DNA from: Karalla daura
Taxonomy: Eukaryota > Chordata > Actinopteri > Chaetodontiformes > Leiognathidae
Length of the DNA: 64,000 nt
NCBI GenBank assembly: GCA_029224185.1
Contig: CM055196.1
Span: 15,426,009 to 15,490,008, forward strand
Direction: 5' to 3'
Below the pieces are notes generated by a model. The model saw nothing but the letters and a program-made list of their open reading frames with translations. It ran no database searches and had not been told where the DNA came from. The number at the start of each line of letters is the position of its first letter. Positions within the stretch are counted from its first letter, which is position 1. The position numbers and the translations under genes were made by a program. Positions 37,576-51,283 of this stretch are shown one piece after another.

Positions 37576-40500
37576 ATGGACTCAGACGAGGGTTACAACT
37601 ATGAATACGACGACGAAGAGGAGGAATGTAGCGAGGATAGCGCCGAGGATGAAGCCGACGATGATACCCTGGAGCTCGGGGAGGTGGAGCTGGTCGACCC
37701 GGTGGTGGCTGCCGGAGAGCGAGACGAGTGCGCAGAGACCGGTGGAGGTGGTCACGGTCCAGGCGAAGAGGAGGAGGAGGACTACCGCTTCGAGGTTCTG
37801 ACTGCCGAGCAGATCCTCCAGCATATGGTGGAGTGTATCAGGGAGGTCAACGAGGTCATCCAGGTGGGTATTTTGGTGTGTCAGAGACAGGAAAGCCCGA
37901 GGTCCTGAGCTCCGCCGGAGCGTCAACAGGCCTCAGATGTTAGCTTAGCTTTTAGCCTCCAGAGGAGTAGTTTACTTACTGGAAGTTGGCTGTCACACAA
38001 CAGTGATCTACACTTCTCCCTCCATCTCCCCCTTGTGTGTGTTGATAATCCAAATTTTAGATTCATTAAATGCTGTTATTGCACAGCCAAACTGTGAATT
38101 TTCTAAGGAGTTTTGTTTCCAGGAAGTAGTCTAATCCCTATTGAGAAGTTAGGCTAACGCTAAGCTAATGCTAACTAGCCGTAACTGTAACCGTTAGTCA
38201 AACCATTTCAAACCTATAAAAAGCTAATTGTCATAGCTTTGGCATTAACACCTTAACTCCATGTGGGCACCAGTCCTTATGCATTAGCTCAGCTGTTTCC
38301 ACATTAACATGGCGAAATTTCGCAAAATAACAGCAGCGTTGGCGTTATTTTTAATGCAGGAGGAAAGGCTTGGTCATCGAGTTGGTTAGCGAGTTACAAG
38401 CTAGGTTAGTTACGTTAACGACGATAAGATATGTTATAATTACGACTTAAAACAACTGAGATGGATTTAGTTGACTAATTTTATGATCTGACAAGAGCTA
38501 AAAATTGTATTTTTCCAGCCCTGGGAGAAAGTCGGTTCAACCCTTCGGGTTCATCGTCAACTTGGGCCTCCATTTCCTTTCTCTTACTCTTACATTTGGT
38601 TACAGAATAAAATGGAAAGTGGCGTTGATGAAAGTCAACGTGTCATTTAGGATTCTGAGACTTGACCTAGGATTTTACACAGGAAGTGTTTTCTCGTTGC
38701 AAAAATATCAAACTAAACTAAAGTGGGGGGAATTATCAGAGCTGTGTTGCGGTATGGCAGTGACTGGCATGGTGATTCTTCTATAAATAGTATTTGGGTC
38801 TACAGACGTACGTCCAATTTTCACAGATTTCGAAGCACATGCTAGATAACCTTTTAAAAGTCGTCTGAATAAGATTTCAGACTGTGCATAATGTCGTGAG
38901 TGTAAATATGAAAGTATTTGAAAGGCCCCAGGAGTTCAACTGCACTACAAACTACGGCCTCTTAAATCAGTGTACGGGCAGATAAAACGTGAACAAAAAC
39001 TCATAAGTTTAATCCTCATGGTTATGCATACAGTTGTTAGTGTCTTGATTTATGGTCTGAATATGTGTCCCACAGGGTTTGTATTAGTTTATACAATGAT
39101 CAAAGGCATTGCATCAATTTTTGATACTTTATAACACCAACTGCATCTTTTGACAGCTGGACAGTGGGTCATTGCATAGTACCAGTGCAATAAGATCCTG
39201 CGTTCCAATCCCTGGTCTTATTGAGGTCCTTTTTGTTCGAGTTTGCTTGTTTTTCCATTGTATGCTGATTTCCTCCCAGACAGTCCAAAACACACATGTT
39301 GGTGTCGTATGGAGGTCTGAATTGTCCCATTCACTCTCTCCTCATAAGAGTGAATGGTGTGTCTCCACCCTGTGATTTACTGAAGACCTGTCCGAGGTGT
39401 TTGCCACACGTGTTGGGGTACAAAGCAGGGAACGTGATTGATGGGCAGGCATAGAGAGCTGAAAAATGCCATGTCATTTGGCTCAACAGACACCTGACAA
39501 ATAAACCACATCAGTGTCACTTACCCAATAAGCACATATTCAGCAAGCTCAATACTGGTGCAGGTAAAGAATGCCATCTACATCTTTTTTTTTAATCTAC
39601 CCGGAGAGAAATTTGCTCTGCTTGCTGGTAGCTGCACCTCTCATTGGTGAGTCAGTACTCTAGATAATCCCATGATACCTTTCCCCTACTCTCCTCGGAG
39701 GGGACGGACAACCTGGAGCCGAGGCAAGGAGTGCTCCTGAAAGCAAACGAGGTATTGCTCTACAGGCAGACTACAAAATGAAAGGAACCTGATGTTGACA
39801 CTGGTTGGCTGTCATGTCTGGTCCATGGAGAGTTCCACTACCACAAACATCATACCATCAAACTTCAATCACTGGATTACATGCTACACCAGTATATGGC
39901 TCATTTTGCATGATATTTGTTTTTTGAGCTATATGTTGTCCAGATATTCCACATTTCTTAGTTTTAATCTATTCAATGAAGTTTAGTAAATCATGCAGGG
40001 GGACTGTAGCAACTACCCCCTGCTTCATCAATTGAGTGATTAATTTTACTTAAGTCTTCTGTTAAAATGAATTATAATCTTTCTGCATTCAAGTTAAGCT
40101 ATCATTCTCACAATGTGTGTCAGCTCCTATAGGTTACCATTAGAGAAACTACAGGCCATGTTGGATCAAATGTTTTCCCCGTTATGGTACAGGTAATCTA
40201 ACGTCACATTACAGATTCTCTGGCATCTTTGGGACTCTCATTATCATGCAGCACTACCCTGCGTAACAGTATGTGCTTGCTGTGATTCCTATTTCTAATT
40301 ACATCAGATGGTGTGAAATAAACTGTGTGAAAAGAGTCCCATCAAGACGATTCTCTTATCTAATCTTGTTATGGCTGAGAACAATCCCCAGTGCCTTCCT
40401 TATGCAGTGAATCCATGACCCTGAACCATAGCATGCCCCACTGGCATACCAGGGAACTGTGTAAAATGCTTTATCTTAAGCAGTTTAAGCAATATGTAAA

Positions 40501-43500
40501 ATATGTTTTGATTACATTCATCCATCCATCTATTATGCTATCCACTATGCACCTTAACCATGTCTCTACCTAATCATAGGACACATGCACACATATCATT
40601 CACACTCAATCTTAATGGCAATTTAGAGTCATTTTAACACATTTCTCTGTGGAACCCTATAATTTCCTTCACCATTATAATTACAGCCACAAAAGTTACC
40701 ACTTTGAGACATCAATTAGGTACCTTAATTACTGATATGTATGTGATACCGTAGGTAAATTCAAGGTAAATTCAGTGGGTTGGACCTCTAACTTGCCACT
40801 GACATGGCCTTGTTTCTCTGTCTGATGATCAAACCTTTTCAGTGTGCTGACACCACCCATGACTAATCTGTGCCTGTTTGCCTCTTTTCATCGACTTTTT
40901 TATGCCACCTCTAAATTTTGCTGCATAGCATAATAGAAGGGCATCGTCTAATATGGTGAATCCTGAACTGGGACAAACGTGAGGCAGCAAATAACCAAAA
41001 GACTGTCATGGCGAGGTGTGAGGGCAGCGCAGACCTGATAGTCTGCACTGTGTTAGAAGCTCAGTCTTTACCTCTGTGGCCTCAGGTCCATCGCCTGTCC
41101 ACAGCTTTTCCCATCTCTTCAGGTGTCCATTCAACCATTATCTTACCTGCTTTGTACCCTGACTGTGTCGAAGGGGTCTCCTGGAACCCATCTTCAGCTC
41201 ATATAGGGCTATGGCAGGAAATGCACCTTCGACAGGACTACAGTCCATCACAGCACACACACCAATCAGCGGATACTTAGACATAATGCAGATTGGATGA
41301 AGCTCAGCTCTTCCATTAATTGTTTTTTTTTCCATGGCTAGGTTTCTGATCAGGCTTGTTAGATGTTAATCATTTCCGCAGAAGTACACGTCAAATGAAA
41401 CTTGGCTTAATGTATCCTGTATCGGTTGAAGTACCACATTTGGTTTCAATTCTGGTGCCAGGCACAAGCCAGTGATGCTTCCAGGCACCGCAACAGTGCA
41501 GAGGTGTGTTTTTCAACCATATTCTGGGTTATTGTGTCATAACAGCAGCCATTTCGCCTGGGCTGTGTGAAGCTGCCTCCCATGGACTAGGTTTACACTG
41601 CAGGGGCGACGTGACCCAGATCAGATTTGCTTCATGACAGTGTAAACAGCCGGAAAACTGCATGGGATCGGATTCAGGCCACTTTGGTGCATGTTCCTGA
41701 ACTCCATGCGCAACACATCGTGACGTGATGCGGCGTTAATGTCCCCCTTTGTTTTTCTTAGTGAAATTCAAAGTTATTTGTAAGATAAGATCATGCTTTA
41801 TTACCCTGATCGTAAAATTGGTAAAATGTGTGGAGTTTACAGAAAACATACACAGATCGTCAGAGTTTTATAGTCATGTTTACTTTCCTCAGGCCGAGCA
41901 CTGATAAGGCTGGTCAACTATCTCCGTTTACCACTCGTGTCTGTGCTCTTAAGAACGTCTCTGAGCTCGGCACATTTGGCAGCGTCCTCCTCCAATGCTC
42001 TTCTTCTGTTTTGTTTTTCTTAACTGGGCCTTTTTCGCCCCTCCCGGTCTCTTCCTCACTCCCATCCTGTCTTATCACGGTTGCAAGGCCACTACCGGAA
42101 GAAGCTTGTGATACGGACCTAACCAACTCTGACAAATTAGCGAGGGCGGGGCACGGCTACCTCACATGGGATGACCCCTCTGAGCCGCTGTCATTGTGCA
42201 TGCACGTCACATCAGGGCCCGTGATGGAGTCACAGCACTGGCACTGGACTCGCCGTATTGTCACGACGACGTAAAAAAGAAAAATCTGAATTAAGTCTCA
42301 GTCGCCCCAGCCAAAGTTGAGCAGGAAAAAGTTAAGGCTCTCCTTGACGCCTTTCAGTCGCGTGCCAGAGCGTCGTGCTGATCGTTTTGTGAGTCACAGT
42401 TCAACAATGTCCTTGTACGTGTCAGGAACTCTGACATCTATGGCACGGTATTGTTGGGGGATAGTAACACGAGCAAGAATTTCCAATAAATGCATTTTTC
42501 CATGTCAGCGTTGCCTTAATTATAAGTTGCCATAAAGTGGTTGTGGTTCTCTTTAAGTACAGGCTCATGACTGTCTGTCTGTCTGTGTGTCTGTGTCCCT
42601 CCTCCAGAATCCTGCAACAATAACGCGCATCCTTCTCAGTCACTTCAACTGGGACAAAGAGAAGCTCATGGAAAGGTAAGACCCTCCAAACCGTCTTATT
42701 CCTTTGCCGAGGGGATCCACTCATCTAACTGTTTATTTGTCCGGGTATCTGCAGGTACTTTGATGGTAACCTCGACAAGCTTTTCTCCGAGTGTCACGTC
42801 ATTAATCCCAGCAAGAAGCCGCGGATCCGTCCTCCGATCAACACCAGATCATCTGCGCAGGACATACCGTGTCAGATCTGCTACCTGAACTTCCCCAACT
42901 CTGTGAGTCTCACCTGATGCTGTGTTGCACTGGGTGAATGTGAACATCCTGCATCTCATAACCAATACCAGTACAGACGCTGATGACATATTTAAAAAGG
43001 CAGAGTAACGATAAAGGTAATTGGTGCTGACAATTATCGTGCCCCACCCCTAGCATAGATTTCAGACTTGTTTGAAATGGCATAGGCGTGGCTCCGCCCG
43101 AGGCCTCATTACTCACAGTGACATTTTAATCCCTTTACAAGTTTATTTTCTCTGATGCAGTTGTCTGAAGCTAACCTGGCGCATATAAATGTGCTCATGT
43201 CGTGTTCTACGTTATAAAGGCAGAGAATACGCCCTGGATAGGTCGACAGTCTGCGTCAGGGCACACGAGCTATTCACTCTGTCACAGGGGGGCGAAACGG
43301 AGTGACCGGTAGAAAGCGCCTGGAGAGAATCCACACAAACGTAGTGAGAACATGCAACCGGAAAAGTTCCTGGTCCGACCTGGGACTCAAACCCACGACC
43401 TTCCCGCCCGCCCACACACCGCATCGCCTCATCTTTGTTTCTCGTTGCCAGTGTTCTGGCCGTTTAAAATAACCGCAGTATCGGATTCCTGACTCCAAAT

Positions 43501-46500
43501 CCTGCCCACAGGACAGAGGAAGCCTCCATTTTAGTCGTCCTCCCGCTTTGTGCGGCAGCTGGACTCACTAAGTCACTCAAGTAGAAGCCGCAGATGTTAG
43601 TCCATTCGAGCAGAGGCAGCAAGGCACCTCCTGGGGTGCAAACTGTTGACAAACGTCTTTGTTTCTGACACATTTCCGTCGCGTCGCGCCGATTGGATGA
43701 TAATGGATCAGTCGGCATCAGTGTGGACGGTGTGCAGGGTGTGGACGTGCTGCCGCTGTGCAGGCCGGCGCTGCTCTGCCGGAATGTACTCCAGCATTGT
43801 AGACAAAGTATTCATAGCCGTGGCGTGTTGAAGTGGGGCGGTTGTTTTATAGGACACAAAGCTCTGGTGCTCGTGGAAGAATCATCCGGGCACCATTTGA
43901 CTTGGTCCGTCCTGAGTTTCCCACCTCACTCAACCATCGTCCTGATGGGAGAGATGAGCTGCTGGTGGACCTAGCGGTCCTGGAGGCATGGGAGGAATCC
44001 CCAGGTGAAACGCTGCCTGTGTTCTGTGCACCTGGCTCTCCCACGTGTTGGTGTCCCAGTGATGAGGGGAGGTAGCGATAGTTCTGAACCCGGTCCAGTG
44101 AGAGAGGTGAGAGAGAGGTTGGCCGCAGCCTGCACTGCTCCCTCTGGGCTTTTGCTCGCCTCCTGTGGACGGCCATTAAAAGCACTTGTTTATAGCGCTG
44201 AGGAGCCCAGAGTGTTTTTGAAAGAGCGTGGCAACATTATGGAAAGCATCGCAATGTGAAAAGTCCTTTTTGTTCCAGTGTTTTTATAGGCCCAGCTCTC
44301 CACCAGACTGCATTGACTTTAATTATATATGTAACCCCCGGTGCAGGGGATCAAACGTGATCTTGAGAAAGAAAGTTTGTGCTTCTTCATTAATTAACGT
44401 GGGCTTTAGTGGTAGCAGCATCTCACAGTACAGTACTGCCTCTGTCAGAAATGTGTGCTCCAACATCAATCACAACATTGTACAGCTGCAGCAATATTAA
44501 AGCGAACCAACACTGACTTGAAAGTGGACTTGAGTCGGTCTGAAACAGAAACACTGAGATCGTCTGCCTTGTCGATAAGGATTGTTTGGTTTGTAATGTG
44601 TACGAAGACAGAATAAAGACATAAATATGCTGTAGAAGTAAACCGGCCTACTTAGAGCAGCTGAACCTAGCTCTGAGGGAGGGTTGGCACTGAACACACC
44701 TCACTCACTCATCACACGGAGAAGAACTTTCCACGGTTCCCTTTTGCAGAGCAGTGTCCTGCTTTAGCACAGGATGCAGACATGTGTCTGCACGGTGGCT
44801 GGTGCGATTTGTTTATTTGAGACAACTGGGCATTATTGTCGACCCCCGCCCACCTTTAAACGCGACTGCACCTCTTTTGTCTTTGATCATGTGCCCCCGT
44901 TCTTCCACACGTCCCCTCTAAAGTCAGAGGAAGGCATCTCTCCGTCGCTCACACTCAGTAAGACCTGTAATGGCCCAGAGGCAATAATGCATGATGGCTT
45001 CTAGCCCTGCCCCGCAACGGCTGGAACAAAACTACAGTGTTTTTCCTAGAAGACTTATTGTTGCGGGTCCACAATGATATCAAGACGCTGTTATGGTGGC
45101 GCTGTGAAATCGATGGTAGCGCTCCATCCCTGACGCTCACTCTTCTCTCTGGCTACACACGACGTGCTGACATTACGAGGCTTGCTTCAGACAAAATGCC
45201 TGCAAGTCATGGCACATAATCCTGCTGTTCATCGAAAAGTGCTTTATCAAATCCAGATTATATTTTTCCTCCGAGTAGCCTCACTGTGGAGTCTCTGACT
45301 TCATTGTGTTCAAGCAAAAGCACCTCACAGTCATATGATTAGCAGCACGGCATTTAAGTCCAGTCATTTAACTACACAGCACATCTGAAACAGGAGGTCA
45401 GTGTCAGATATGAGGATAAGACGAGAACAAAGGCAAAACGGATTGAGACGATAAACAAGATGATATAGCAAGATGAGATGAAACCGCATGATTATGAAGT
45501 GAGCAGTGTGAAACAGAGGTGGTGGTTCAGCTCCGAGCTAAAAGCAGCACCCTGCGAACCGGTGGTAGGGCCGAGCTTGACCCTGTGTCTCCTCTCGTGC
45601 AGTACTTCACAGGCTTGGAGTGTGGACACAAGTTCTGCATGCAGTGCTGGGGAGACTACCTGACCACCAAAATCATAGAGGAAGGAATGGGACAGGTACG
45701 CTCGCACATCCGGGCCTGAGGCGCTGCTCCCGCAGGGCTCCACCTGCGCTTCACAGACTAACTCCTGCCCTCTGTCTCCTCAGACCATCTCCTGTCCCGC
45801 TCATAGTTGTGACATTTTGGTCGATGACAACACAGTCATGTGAGTATCTGCCTGTTCGTCTGCATGGTTGTTGTTCATCTGGTCACTCGTTGCCCTGCAG
45901 TGATGATAATTTACAGCTGACACGTTTAGTTCATGGACGGAGAATGCTTTGTGTTCTGTTTTTCTTTTTATTTCTGACATGACAAACAAGCCGTGACGTG
46001 ATGCTCGATAACTGATGATCCCAGTTTGAAGGAGTTAACGCCTGGAAAAAGAAATATTCCTCCATACTGGCAGCATATGCACTAATCTCCTGCATCAGCT
46101 TTTAAGCTGACAGTAATTGTCTTAACCTACATCCCCGGGACGCTAAACTTAAACTGCCGGGCTATTCTTAAGAGCGCCTGTGTGTCAGTAGGTAAAGTCA
46201 GCAGTCAGGAAGGTCCTCTGCAAATGACACGCTTGCATGACAAGGTTTGCATTGTCCCACCGGCAGCTGTTTCCAGCCAATGTCCTGAACATAAGTCTAA
46301 TGTGGCTTCTCCTGTAGGCGCCTCATAACGGATTCAAAAGTGAAGTCGAAGTACCAGCATTTTATTACCAATAGTTTTGTAGAGGTAAGATTTCTCTTTG
46401 CCCAACCCCGCTTTCGACATGGCGCCTGATAAAGGCTTGATTGTGTCGCTCTTTTCGTCCATGTTGGACAAGCACATTGTTCCGGAGCGTCCCTCGAAAC

Positions 46501-48766
46501 TGAGTTTTGTTTCCCCCCTCTCCCTGGTCACTTAAAGTGCAATCGACTGTTAAAGTGGTGCCCGGCACCAGACTGCCATCACGTTGTCAAAGTCCAGTAT
46601 CCAGATGCCAAGCCGGTGAGGTGCAAGTGTGGCCGTCAGTTCTGGTGAGCGCTTGTTTGGATCTCAGAGAGTAAACGGCCACCTTTTGTTTGCTGGTGTG
46701 ACGCTCCAGCTTAAAGTGAGTCATTATTAAACGGTGAATGTGTGAATTTGGCTCCTGTCGCTGCAGCTTCAACTGTGGAGAGAACTGGCACGATCCTGTC
46801 AAGTGTAAGGTGAGCCGGGCCTCAGCTCCTCACTCGTTATTCCAGTCTGGCCTATCATTTATTTATTTCGTCAGAGGTTCATTCAAACTTTCATTTTCTT
46901 TTCGCAGTGGCTGAGAAAGTGGATTAAGAAATGTGACGACGACAGTGAAACCTCGAACTGGATTGCAGCAAATACTAAGGTGTGGAGGATGCCCCTGGTC
47001 CCTTAAGCGTGGACTTCTACACACGTGTTTTGCTCTGAGGCTCAATGAATCGTCTGCATTGTTCCGACAGGAGTGTCCAAAATGCCACGTGACCATCGAG
47101 AAAGATGGCGGCTGCAACCACATGGTCTGTCGGAACCAGAACTGCAAAGCCGAGTTCTGCTGGGTCTGCCTGGGTCCATGGGAGCCCCATGGCTCCGCCT
47201 GGTATGAAGCACAAACAGCAAACACCTCTAGATAGCCATCACCTGAAAACCTGTTAGACCAGGGTCTGTGTACTCATTGAAATCACATCAATCAGTCAGA
47301 CTGAATTTGGATAGTACTAAGACAGAGCTCTGCATATTAAAACACAATTAAACCCCTTTATACACACACACACAAACACATAGACCCATACACACGCTTC
47401 AAAGGAGACAGTCGCCAGTACTGTGTCAGTGCTGTGTTATAAGAGTGGTAGACGTGGTCGCTGGATCTGACTGTCGTTTCAGGTACAACTGCAATCGCTA
47501 CAATGAAGATGATGCCAAGGCAGCCCGAGACGCTCAAGAGGTACTGGGACGGTGCTCAGTGCACCAACATTCAGCCCACACACGTAACTGGCACCTCTGA
47601 TCACACACAGTTTCTCAGGAAATGCTGTGAAAAGTGTAAACAAGTTGTTCAATATCACAACAACTTTGGAGTTCTCAATACACATGAATTCAGTTGATCA
47701 AATAATATCAGTGCACATGTTGTGCTAATCAGGTGTTAATGAGAATCATGTTGGAAGTTTTATGGTCCCTCATAAATAACAGAGGTGTGTGTGTCTGTCT
47801 GTCTGTCTGTCTGTGTCTGTCTGTCTTTGTCTTTGTCTTTGTCTTTGTCTCTGTCTGTCTCTGTCTCTGTCTCTGTGTGTGTGTGTGTGTGTGTGTGCGC
47901 AGCGCTCCAGGGCCGCCTTGCAGAGGTACCTGTTCTACTGCAACCGCTACATGAACCACATGCAGAGCCTGCGCTTTGAGCACAAGCTCTACGCTCAGGT
48001 CAAGCAGAAGATGGAGGAGATGCAGCAGCACAACATGTCCTGGATCGAGGTGCAGTTTCTGAAGAAGGCCGTGGACGTGCTGTGCCAGTGCCGCTCCACA
48101 CTCATGTTCACTTACGTCTTTGCCTTCTACCTCAAGAAGAACAACCAGTCCATTATTTTTGAGGTATGTTCCACGTCTGAAGACGATGCGCGTCTGTTCT
48201 CTCTGACCCTCTCTGAGTTCTCTGCATGCGCTCATGTACAGTGATGATCCAGGTTCTGCTTGGGGAGAGTTAGAGCAGCTGGGGAAACGGATTACCCTGC
48301 GACACGTTTCCTCTCTGCGCGTGTCTCTCTCTCCCTGGCAGCAGAGCTCGTTGGCTAATAAAGGCCTCAGACCCAATGAGTCTGCAGCGCCTCGGCTGCA
48401 GAACTTTAAAAAGACATAACTGAGTTTGCAGGCGTGGCGTGAAATCCCAGCTTTCTCTGTGTTGTCGCCCAGAACAACCAGGCCGACCTGGAAAACGCCA
48501 CTGAGGTGCTCTCTGGCTACCTAGAGCGGGATATCTCCCAGGATTCCTTGCAGGACATCAAGCAGAAAGTACAAGATAAGTACAGGTCAGTGGCGGCGGA
48601 GCCTCCCTCCCACGCACCCGCGCCCCCGTTGCGTTTGCTTTCTCTTCCTGGACTTTGAAACCTGTGCTTGTGTCCGTGCAGATACTGTGAGAGCAGGCGG
48701 AGAGTGCTGCTACAGCACGTGCATGAAGGCTATGAGAAGGACCTGTGGGAGTACATTGAGGATTGA
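37576..48766 (+). CDS. arih1: E3 ubiquitin-protein ligase ARIH1 (ariadne-1, RBR type)
   Basis: Fourteen exons: 37576-37863, 42608-42675, 42755-42902, 45603-45695, 45784-45839, 46318-46384, 46538-46644, 46767-46809, 46908-46979, 47071-47201, 47483-47540, 47903-48163, 48473-48585 and 48682-48766, giving 529 residues. ARIH1 is the RBR ligase recruited by neddylated cullin-RING ligases to place the first ubiquitin. The chain starts [21 protein letters not shown]-like region follows ([17 protein letters not shown]). RING1 starts at Cys158-x2-Cys161. The IBR region contains [11 protein letters not shown] and CKCGRQFCFNCG. RING2 has GGCNHMVC, with Cys329 matching human catalytic Cys357 in a 28-residue offset. 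The C-terminal Ariadne domain ends LWEYIED. The offset comes from a shorter acidic/Gly-rich N-terminus. Otherwise it is near-identical to human. A (TG)n tract abuts exon 12. Confidence 0.98.
39166..39450 (+). repeat. Dispersed fish repeat fragment (LINE-like)
   Basis: The order 'ttccaatccctggtcttatt', 'tttcctcccagacagtccaa', 'ggaggtctgaattgtcccat', then 'gaagacctgtccgaggtgtt' matches the common repeat also seen at 26889-27210. Confidence 0.5.
41080..41285 (-). repeat. Dispersed fish repeat fragment (LINE-like)
   Basis: Contains 'cttacctgctttgtaccctg' and 'caggactacagtccatcaca'. This is a degraded antisense-style copy of the repeat family seen at 26889 and 39166. Confidence 0.4.
43205..43440 (-). 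repeat. Dispersed fish repeat fragment (LINE-like)
   Basis: Reads as the reverse complement of the family: 'aatacgccctggataggtcg', 'gagaatccacacaaacgtag', 'gagaacatgcaaccggaaaa', then 'ctgggactcaaacccacgac'. It lies in arih1 intron 3. Confidence 0.5.
47788..47901. repeat. Compound (TGTC)n/(TTTGTC)n/(TG)n microsatellite
   Basis: Tetranucleotide tgtc units grade into tttgtc and ctgtct units, then about 11 TG units. The array stops at gcgcag, the 3' splice site of arih1 exon 12. Confidence 0.95.
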
Positions 48767-51283
48767 GGACACGTCCCAGTGCAACGGACTCTTGAGTATC
48801 TCGACAACTAGAGCGCTGATGCAATTTAAAAGGGCAGCACGGGCCTTCTGCCGCCTCTCCTTTGGCAAAACCAACAACTTTTGCATCATTTTTTCCTGGA
48901 TTTGTTTAACAAACTCTTCAAAGTAAATTATATTTAAATAAAAGGTAGAGTAATAAAAAGAAAGTGTACTACAGTATTGTTAGCAACAGAGTGGAGTCTT
49001 GAGAAAGCAGAAAAACCATCTTAAACAAAATACATCCTTTCGGCTCGTATTGTAACACCTACCCTGAACTATCTTATTTTCCTATGTTTTTTTTTTGTTT
49101 TGTTTTCCGTTTTTTTTGTTTTTTGTTTTTCTCTTTTTTTTTTTCGCTTGTGACTCTATTCTGTTTCTGACTTCCAGTTTTATTTCCCATTAGTGTGAAG
49201 ATGTTTTTCGACACAGCTTTAATTGTCCCGGCCATGTCTGCAACATGTGGCGAGATCCGCGTCTGGGTGACTGAATGTGGGATGGGCTGACTGCAGCGGG
49301 GCGAAGACATTTCAGGGGGGGGGAGAAAAAACCATCCAATGAACAAACGGCAAGCCTGTGTTTTTCAATCTGTAAATAGTCCATATGCATGGAAGTTAAA
49401 GAGCAAGAGTGGCACGTGTTTGCATCGTTTTTGTTTGTTTCTTTTTTCTTTTGGAAAATTTTCGAATATTTATTCTTTACCAATATTGAAACGGGGGGTG
49501 TACTCTTGCCAGGTAGTCTGAGTCGGCGTTGCTCCCTCCAGGAAGGGGGGGAGGGGGGGGGGGGGTGGAGGTCTCTGGCAATAAAGCTTTCCCCCCTGTC
49601 GTCCCCAGTCTCTTCAGAGCAGTGCACAAGTTACACCTTATCAGTAACTCTAAACGGGGACTGACGGAAACGCTCGTAGTTGCCACGTGTCCGACGGAAG
49701 AGTCGGTGGACTCAGAGGAGTAGCAAAACAAAGAAGGTGGAACGATCCGGCCCCCCTGCCCCCCTGCCCCCCCCCCCTCCCTCCTCCTGATAAATCTAAC
49801 CTGTAGCCCTACCCTCTTAGTTTTCTAGAGGTGTTTAACTTTTGAGAAATATTACTAATAATTTGCAAGAGCCAAACTGAGTGACATTCACTCTTCTTTT
49901 TTTTTTTTTTCTCTCTCCCTCTCCCGACGTGGCTTGAGGCAGCCCTCTCAAAGCTCAGCTTGCACCTTGAGGGATTGGACGAGGGTGACAGAATGTACTG
50001 ACGGCACAGCTTTGTAGTGCTGCTGGCCGGGCTGGATGGCCGTCCAGCAGGCTCGGGATCCCCGGCTACCAGCTCCGCTTTGACCCCGAGCGGCACACGG
50101 ACGGCGGGATCCGTAGGCAGATCGTTAATATAGGGCAAATAAGGAAAAAAAAACCTGAAAATTAACACAAAAAAAAGAAAGAAAGAAAGGTCGTTGGGAC
50201 TGTTTTCTAACGCTGTTATGCTTTTGCATTAAAAAGAAAAAAAAAGACTGTATTTTTCCGCACATAGGTTGAGGATTTGACATTGAAATGTCAGTGCCCC
50301 TCCAGACTTTGCGTTGTTCCGTGTGGTGGTTGGCTCTGGTGGTCAGGCTCTCTGCTTGTGAGCGCTCGCTCGTGTCCCCGCGGCGTGGCGGTCGGGCGGG
50401 GGGGGGGGGGTGCGAACACGCAGGCATCGATGCAAGTCAGAGGATGACACCAAAGTGTCGGCTTTTGTTAAAACACATCCTTTAATCCAGTTTCAGATCT
50501 TTGGGAGGACTCTCTCCCAGATGCTTCTTGTGTTAAAACTTATTTTATCCTAGCAAAATTATAAACTGTATTGTTTATTTGAATAAATGTCATGAGAAAT
50601 CTCATTTTTGGGAGTACTGTGTGAGTCATTAGAGTAGGTTTGGTCTCAATCATATGAACTACCCAAACATCCATAATGCATTTCTGCGCTATGTATTTTT
50701 GCGATGTAGTGTACTACAGACCTTTGCAGAGTTGTGTCTTCCAGAATTGCGTGGGAATTCATTTGGTAACTTTCATCGAATACTTTTTGCTTTTTAGGCA
50801 AAATGTTAGCATTTATGCACCACTTTTACTGGCAGATTGTATGATATTAAAAAAAAAAAAAGAAAACCGAAAAAATCAGGTGGTTGTTTGTATGATGTCA
50901 CTCTTGAATTCATTCTGTCTCGGTCATAAACGGATAACGACGCAACCTGAAAGGATAAGATGGGCTTTTTTTGTTTTTTTTCCTCGAGTTGTTTTGCAGG
51001 TAACACACCAGCTGTAGCTGTGATCATTAGGCTAATATGCTCTCCAGGGCTCACTCTGTTCTCCTTGTCTGCTAGTAGTTCATGACCATTTCAACATTAA
51101 CGTTTGAAGTAACAGAAGCAGCTACTTACATTCAAAATGAGACATCCAAAAACTTTTAATACTTTTCTACATATCTTTTCTTTATGCTATCAAAGGTGTT
51201 TTATTTCCTATTAGTGTATGTGTGGGGGGAAAAAATGTGGGGGGAAAAAAAAAATAGTTGTCTGTTTTGGAGAAAATATTAAA
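48767..51283 (+). other. arih1: arih1 3'UTR and alternative poly(A) signals
   Basis: About 2.5 kb without another gene. AATAAA or close variants occur near 48936, 49578 and 50582, and ATTAAA is at 51278-51283, so several 3' ends are possible. The segment holds T-rich and G-rich runs (49085-49145, 49543-49565, 50398-50410). Human ARIH1 also has a very long 3'UTR. Confidence 0.55.

Larger units (their letters stand above)
37864..42607. other. arih1 intron 1
   Basis: A 4.7 kb first intron. It includes LINE-like fragments near 39166-39450 and 41080-41285, and a fragment near 41783-41820 (gataagatcatgctttatta) of a type common in fish repeats. I see no embedded gene. Confidence 0.6.

Noticed and set aside
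37582..37926. 114-residue open frame antisense to arih1 exon 1
   Set aside because: Shadow of the acidic coding exon; the sense strand is clearly ARIH1.
43646..44259. Several open frames of 60-112 residues in arih1 intron 3
   Set aside because: No homology and no splice-site pairs; they lie inside a transcribed intron beside a repeat fragment.
47729..48376. 215-residue minus-strand frame across arih1 exon 12
   Set aside because: Antisense shadow ending in microsatellite translation; sense strand matches ARIH1 almost perfectly.
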